In this document: positions 20,251 through 23,179 of the stretch, one piece after another | Numbering within the stretch: position 1 is the stretch's first letter | How the letters are laid out: every line of letters begins with the position of its first letter | Origin: a virus | IMG/VR virus record: IMGVR_UViG_3300008952_000316 | Coordinates: 1-23,179 of that record | Length of the DNA: 23,179 nt | Direction: 5' to 3' (one strand) | Notes under the pieces: model-generated | Databases searched by the model: none | Told to the model about the DNA's origin: nothing | Seen by the model: the letters and a program-made list of their open reading frames with translations, nothing else | Program-made: the position numbers and the translations under genes

Positions 20251-20571
20251 CTACCCTTTATCGTTAGGATTATCAAGAACAAATCCATCATCGTTATAGT
20301 AAAGTTTTGACCCTTCCAAACCTTCCATAGATTCTTCATCCACAACTAAATCAAACTCACCCAAATTCATAAAATTATCATATAAATGATTAATAGCATC
20401 ACTTCGAACGTCTAACCCGAGAACGTATTTTCGTCCTATTTTCTCGTCTTTTCTTATCCCCAATCGAAGAAGTGTTTGACTTAAGATCATGCCTTCTGTT
20501 GCTATCACTTTCAATACTTTTTCGACTACGGACTCTGACACTTCTACTGGCATCTCGTTGTCTACTAACAC
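20251..20571 (-). CDS. 106-aa acidic protein embedded out of frame in the lipoprotein gene
   Basis: The GTG start at 20571 has GGAGG 7 nt upstream, inside the preceding gene. The first 173 nt therefore overlap that gene in a different frame. The product is acidic (E-M-P-V-E-V-S-E-S-V-V-E-K-V, later D-L-V-V-D-E-E-S-M-E-G-L-E-G). Its middle (L-R-L-G-I-R-K-D-E-K-I-G-R-K-Y-V-L-G-L-D) and ending (L-Y-Y-N-D-D-G-F-V-L-D) look like a normal globular protein. The 148 nt beyond the overlap code for this protein alone. It is followed by the DUF6445-type gene 8 nt later. I do not recognise the family. Confidence 0.72.
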   Translation of the reverse strand: MLVDNEMPVEVSESVVEKVLKVIATEGMILSQTLLRLGIRKDEKIGRKYVLGLDVRSDAINHLYDNFMNLGEFDLVVDEESMEGLEGSKLYYNDDGFVLDNPNDKG

Positions 20572-20869
20572 TAGAATACCTCCGAGGAATAGGTTTATTA
20601 TAATATGGTCGTTGTTTGATAATTGGTGCTGACGGAGCAGTAAAAATCATTGGATAATAATATATTCTCGGGGGTTTTAATCTCGGAGGTTTAAGTAGGC
20701 GGGGAACATATACCAATTCCACATTATGTCCATAAGAATAACCATATGGTCCAGCGGGATTATGCGGAATAGGATAAATTATGTCTATATTTGAACTAGG
20801 TTCAACAACATATTTACATCCACCAATAAACAAAAAACTCAAAAAAATTAAAATTGTAAATCGTCCCAT
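20399..20869 (-). CDS. Lipoprotein with Pro/Tyr-rich middle and Arg/Ser-rich tail
   Basis: The 156-aa protein starts M-G-R-F-T-I-L-I-F-L-S-F-L-F-I-G-G-C, a type II signal with lipobox I-G-G-C and Cys18 for lipid attachment. It should reach the periplasmic side of the inner or outer membrane. Residues 25-95 are Pro/Tyr-rich (N-P-A-G-P-Y-G-Y-S-Y-G, R-L-K-P-P-R-I-Y-Y-Y-P). Residues 96-156 are Arg/Ser-rich and end R-S-R-V-R-R-S-K. The tail is encoded where the next gene overlaps, so it may have arisen by overprinting. The start overlaps the gp41 stop by 22 nt. Superinfection exclusion, surface change or lysis are conceivable; none is shown. Confidence 0.72.
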   Translation of the reverse strand: MGRFTILIFLSFLFIGGCKYVVEPSSNIDIIYPIPHNPAGPYGYSYGHNVELVYVPRLLKPPRLKPPRIYYYPMIFTAPSAPIIKQRPYYNKPIPRRYSSVSRQRDASRSVRVRSRKSIESDSNRRHDLKSNTSSIGDKKRRENRTKIRSRVRRSK

Positions 20870-22236
20870 TTATTTTCTCCTTTTTTGTTATTATCAAAAA
20901 TGGGCATAACAAAATCCGAATTTTTAACATCTGAATCATGTAATTCTTGTGCATCATCTTCCACATCATATAATCGCATTTTACCCCTATCACACCCAAT
21001 CACAAATCTCCTATTTAATGTTGGATCATTATATCTATTTTTCAACTGTTTTACCATTATTTGATTAAGTTCTTCCAATTCTTCAGTAACTATTAGAGCG
21101 AACATAAAATCTGCAGTAGTAGGTAAACCAAAACTCTCAGAAGTATCAGTCAATTCCACATCACTATTGGAATATCCAGACCTAGTAGTTTGAGTTGCAC
21201 TCATAATAGGTAAATTTTTTTCTACAGCAAGACCTCGGAGTTCTTCTGCAATAGATTTTACCAAAGTATAAGAATTAGCATTTGCGCCTGCATTAATTCT
21301 ACTAGATGAACATATATTTAAATAATCAATAAATATGATATCCGGCATAAATGTTTTCTTTAGACGTAATTCATTCAATAAATGTCTGAAATGTCCTACA
21401 TGAGCTACCGCAGTTGGATATTCCTTAATGATTAAATTCCCAATTGTCTTTTTTCTTTCACTTTCCAACCTTTTTTGAAAGGAATTCTCGTCCAAAGCAA
21501 CAATATCATCTAAAGCAACATCTAATAAATTCGCATCTATCCTTTCTGCAATACGTTCTTCTGCCATCTCAAGAGTAATGTATAAAACATTTTTCCCATC
21601 CTTTAAACATCCCGCAGCTTGATGACACATAAACATAGACTTCCCAACACCTGTACCTGCAAGGCAAATATTTAAAGATTTTTTAGATAATCCGCCCTTC
21701 GTTATCATATTGAAATGATTTAAATCAAATTTGATTTTTTCCTCAACCCTATGATAAAACTCAAAACGTTCATCACCATCTTCAAAATAATCATGTCCCA
21801 CATTAGGATCAAAACTTACCGAAAGTGCATCGGTAAGTATTTTAGGAATTTCACCTTCACCCTTATCTTTATCTTTACCATCTACTATGGATATTGATTC
21901 CATCAAAGCATTGTAGACAGCTTTCTCTTGACAAAATTTTTCAGTAGATTCAATTAACCATTCTTCAGATTCCTCCACCTTATCATATATTTCTTTCAAA
22001 TATTCTATTATATTAGTGTATTGATTATCATTCAAAGTATCTTTCTGATTAAATTCAACTCTTAATATGTCAATAGAAGGAAGTTCATTATACTTGTCGA
22101 CAAAATCATTTATTTCTCCATATATCAAATTTTCAGAATTATCATGAAAATATTCAGGTTTTAAAAAAGGCAAAACCTTTCTAGCATAAATTTCATTGTG
22201 CACTAGACTCGATAAAATCTTTGTTTCCAACCGCAT
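20848..22236 (-). CDS. Replicative DNA helicase (T4 gp41 / DnaB type)
   Basis: The 462-aa protein has a DnaB-like N-terminal helical domain (residues 1-110, E-T-K-I-L-S-S-L-V-H...F-L-K-P-E-Y-F) and a RecA-like motor. Walker A is G-T-G-V-G-K-S at 194-200 and Walker B is D-I-I-F-I-D-Y-L near 300. S-A-T-Q-T-T-R (motif H3 sensor) lies downstream. It unwinds DNA at the fork, partnering the gp61-type primase encoded at 9.3-10.3 kb. ATG 22236 is preferred because GGAG lies 6 nt upstream and the sequence there matches the T4 gp41 beginning. An in-frame ATG at 22275 adds 13 residues. An internal promoter lies about 125 nt upstream. Confidence 0.94.
   Translation of the reverse strand: MRLETKILSSLVHNEIYARKVLPFLKPEYFHDNSENLIYGEINDFVDKYNELPSIDILRVEFNQKDTLNDNQYTNIIEYLKEIYDKVEESEEWLIESTEKFCQEKAVYNALMESISIVDGKDKDKGEGEIPKILTDALSVSFDPNVGHDYFEDGDERFEFYHRVEEKIKFDLNHFNMITKGGLSKKSLNICLAGTGVGKSMFMCHQAAGCLKDGKNVLYITLEMAEERIAERIDANLLDVALDDIVALDENSFQKRLESERKKTIGNLIIKEYPTAVAHVGHFRHLLNELRLKKTFMPDIIFIDYLNICSSSRINAGANANSYTLVKSIAEELRGLAVEKNLPIMSATQTTRSGYSNSDVELTDTSESFGLPTTADFMFALIVTEELEELNQIMVKQLKNRYNDPTLNRRFVIGCDRGKMRLYDVEDDAQELHDSDVKNSDFVMPIFDNNKKGENKWDDLQF
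21814..21838. repeat. Perfect 9-bp hairpin within the helicase gene
   Basis: ACTTACCGA and TCGGTAAGT pair perfectly around a 7-nt loop in the linker region of the helicase. No U-run follows on either strand. It may be chance or a local mRNA structure. Confidence 0.7.
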
Positions 22237-22561
22237 CCAATTCTCCAGTTTCCATTTTACTTTTAATATCATCATCCATTATAGACAATAAAATTTCAAA
22301 AAGTAATTTTTCAAATTTATGACGACTACTCTCGTCTATAGATGCCCGATAAGGCATTTTAAGTATAACATAATTAAACGAAACTGGCAAGTTTTTTATT
22401 TCATCAACTTGCAATTCTTCTTCAGAAGGGACATGAACCTTTTCATAACGATATACACATCCCCTATACCTTCCCCTGAGAATTTTAATATCCCACCATT
22501 TACCATCATCCGCATGAGATAACTTATAATGTTTATTTTCCCTCTTCTTGCGATATTTCAT
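22193..22561 (-). CDS. 122-aa conserved-position protein between uvsX and gp41
   Basis: The start at ATG 22561 is supported by GAGG 6 nt upstream; a TTG at 22579 is possible. The N-terminus is basic (M-K-Y-R-K-K-R-E-N-K-H-Y-K-L). G-K-W-W-D-I-K-I-L-R-G-R-Y-R-G-C-V-Y-R-Y-E then suggests a small beta domain. The C-terminal half is helical (S-S-R-H-K-F-E-K-L-L-F-E-I-L-L-S-I). It overlaps uvsX by 29 nt and the helicase by 44 nt, so the three are coupled. A recombination or replication accessory role is inferred from position only. Confidence 0.75.
   Translation of the reverse strand: MKYRKKRENKHYKLSHADDGKWWDIKILRGRYRGCVYRYEKVHVPSEEELQVDEIKNLPVSFNYVILKMPYRASIDESSRHKFEKLLFEILLSIMDDDIKSKMETGELDAVGNKDFIESSAQ
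22362..22390 (-). promoter_or_regulatory. Internal promoter upstream of the helicase gene
   Basis: TTGCCA (22390-22385), 17-bp spacer, TATACT (22367-22362) preceded by TGT. It lies inside the 122-aa gene and shares the exact design of the promoters at 2.3, 10.4 and 19.0 kb. It would raise gp41 expression independently of uvsX. Confidence 0.65.
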
Positions 22562-23179
22562 CAATTGCCTCACTTTCAATTTCTTCTTCTATTTCATCCT
22601 CAAAACCATAACTAAATGCAATTTTTACATAATCTTCTAATCTATCCATAAGTTCAGCAGTAAAATATTGTTCAGGATTACTATAAAGTTCCTTTGCAAA
22701 ATATTTAGATCCACTAGGAACTTCTATACGATTTCCAGCCTTTTTTAGATCCCCACTAGCAATACCCAATTCAATCAAACCATAATATCTATCCAACCCC
22801 GTATCATATTTCAATAAAACTTCAACTTCTTTATTCTCCTTAGAAAGTCTACTTTTTTGCATTCTAACTTTAATTATATTTCCAACCACTTCTGTTCCAT
22901 CACGTTGTTTTTTCTTAGATAAAAACGCAATAGTAGAAGCCGAATACTTAAGACCTGAACCACCACTCATTTCTTTCATAGGGACATATGATCCAATCAC
23001 ATCATAAACATGGTTACAAACCAATAAAGGAACATTTGCCTTGGCCAATTTTAAATTCAACACTCTAAAAGTTGCCTTTAAAATCTGAGATTTAGTCATA
23101 TCTCTAGTTTCACTACCTTCAGCAGTATCTTCAAGTTCTTTGGTACTAGACAATTGACCTAAACTATCTAAAACCATAA
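22533..23179 (-). CDS. uvsX: UvsX recombinase (RecA-like), C-terminal part
   Basis: About 215 residues are present; the N-terminus with Walker A lies beyond the right edge. The visible part opens at Walker B (V-L-D-S-L-G-Q-L-S-S). It continues with the L2-type loop K-E-M-S-G-G-S-G-L-K-Y-S-A-S, then I-K-V-R-M-Q-K-S-R-L-S, and ends in an acidic tail (E-D-E-I-E-E-E-I-E-S-E). The tail resembles the acidic C-terminus of T4 UvsX, which modulates DNA and Gp32/UvsY interactions. UvsX forms filaments on single-stranded DNA for strand exchange, repair and recombination-dependent replication. It is followed by overlapping genes in the same transcript. Confidence 0.95.
   Translation of the reverse strand, partial: MVLDSLGQLSSTKELEDTAEGSETRDMTKSQILKATFRVLNLKLAKANVPLLVCNHVYDVIGSYVPMKEMSGGSGLKYSASTIAFLSKKKQRDGTEVVGNIIKVRMQKSRLSKENKEVEVLLKYDTGLDRYYGLIELGIASGDLKKAGNRIEVPSGSKYFAKELYSNPEQYFTAELMDRLEDYVKIAFSYGFEDEIEEEIESEAIDEISQEEGK

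Noticed and set aside
1-23179. tRNA genes, CRISPR arrays, insertion sequences, inteins
   Set aside because: No cloverleaf-type T-arm signatures, spaced repeats, transposase motifs or intein splice junctions were seen on reading both strands; a covariance-model scan would be needed to exclude degenerate tRNAs.

Overview
This 23.2 kb AT-rich window (roughly one third G+C by eye) is part of a marine-type T4-like myovirus genome. Every convincing gene reads on the minus strand, so transcription runs from high to low coordinates. The T4 affiliation comes from the replication/recombination set: UvsX (cut by the right edge), a gp41-type DnaB helicase, and a gp61-type primase with zinc finger and TOPRIM residues. 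TATAAATA late-promoter boxes, Hsp20 and several 2-oxoglutarate/Fe(II) oxygenases fit phages of marine heterotrophs or cyanobacteria. I cannot name the host.

Region by region, in transcription order. 23.2-20.8 kb: uvsX, a small gene, and gp41, with a promoter inside the small gene. 20.9-20.2 kb: a lipoprotein gene whose Arg/Ser-rich tail overlaps the next gene by 173 nt. 20.2-17.1 kb: four 2OG-Fe(II) oxygenases in a row, one resembling the TET/JBP DNA-base oxidases. 17.0-14.2 kb: a ligase-like protein with a capsid-targeting-like N-terminus, a GT-D-type glycosyltransferase, a nucleotidyltransferase with TxGH and SASKMR motifs, and two tiny membrane proteins. 14.1-11.2 kb: an Ntn-hydrolase-like amidase and probable virion or assembly genes. 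11.2-9.3 kb: a conserved phage gene, a XhlA/holin-like small protein and the primase. 9.3-5.8 kb: a B12-dependent class II ribonucleotide reductase, a fifth 2OG oxygenase, a SemiSWEET-like transporter and Hsp20. 5.8-1.6 kb: a secreted GspC-like protein overlapping a two-TM protein, small paralogous genes, a coiled-coil lipoprotein, a PiT-like transporter and many small genes. 1.6-0 kb: two more proteins with capsid-targeting-like N-termini.

Four themes stand out. (1) Up to four proteins begin with a ~10-residue segment resembling the T4 internal-protein capsid-targeting sequence, including nuclease-like and ligase-like proteins. They may be packaged and injected. (2) TET/JBP-like oxygenase, glycosyltransferase and nucleotidyltransferase lie close together and could form a DNA-base or virion modification route. 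(3) Two exported proteins have basic tails encoded in long alternate-frame overlaps with the following gene. (4) Six ORFs of 25-57 codons, each encoding a hydrophobic segment, fill most of the short gaps.

Regulation is partly readable. Four promoters share TTGCCA, a 17-18 bp spacer and an extended TGn -10 box. Four TATAAATA boxes look like late promoters. One intrinsic terminator ends a transcription unit near 2.35 kb. No tRNA, CRISPR array, insertion sequence or origin was recognised. No gene-free stretch exceeds 300 bases.
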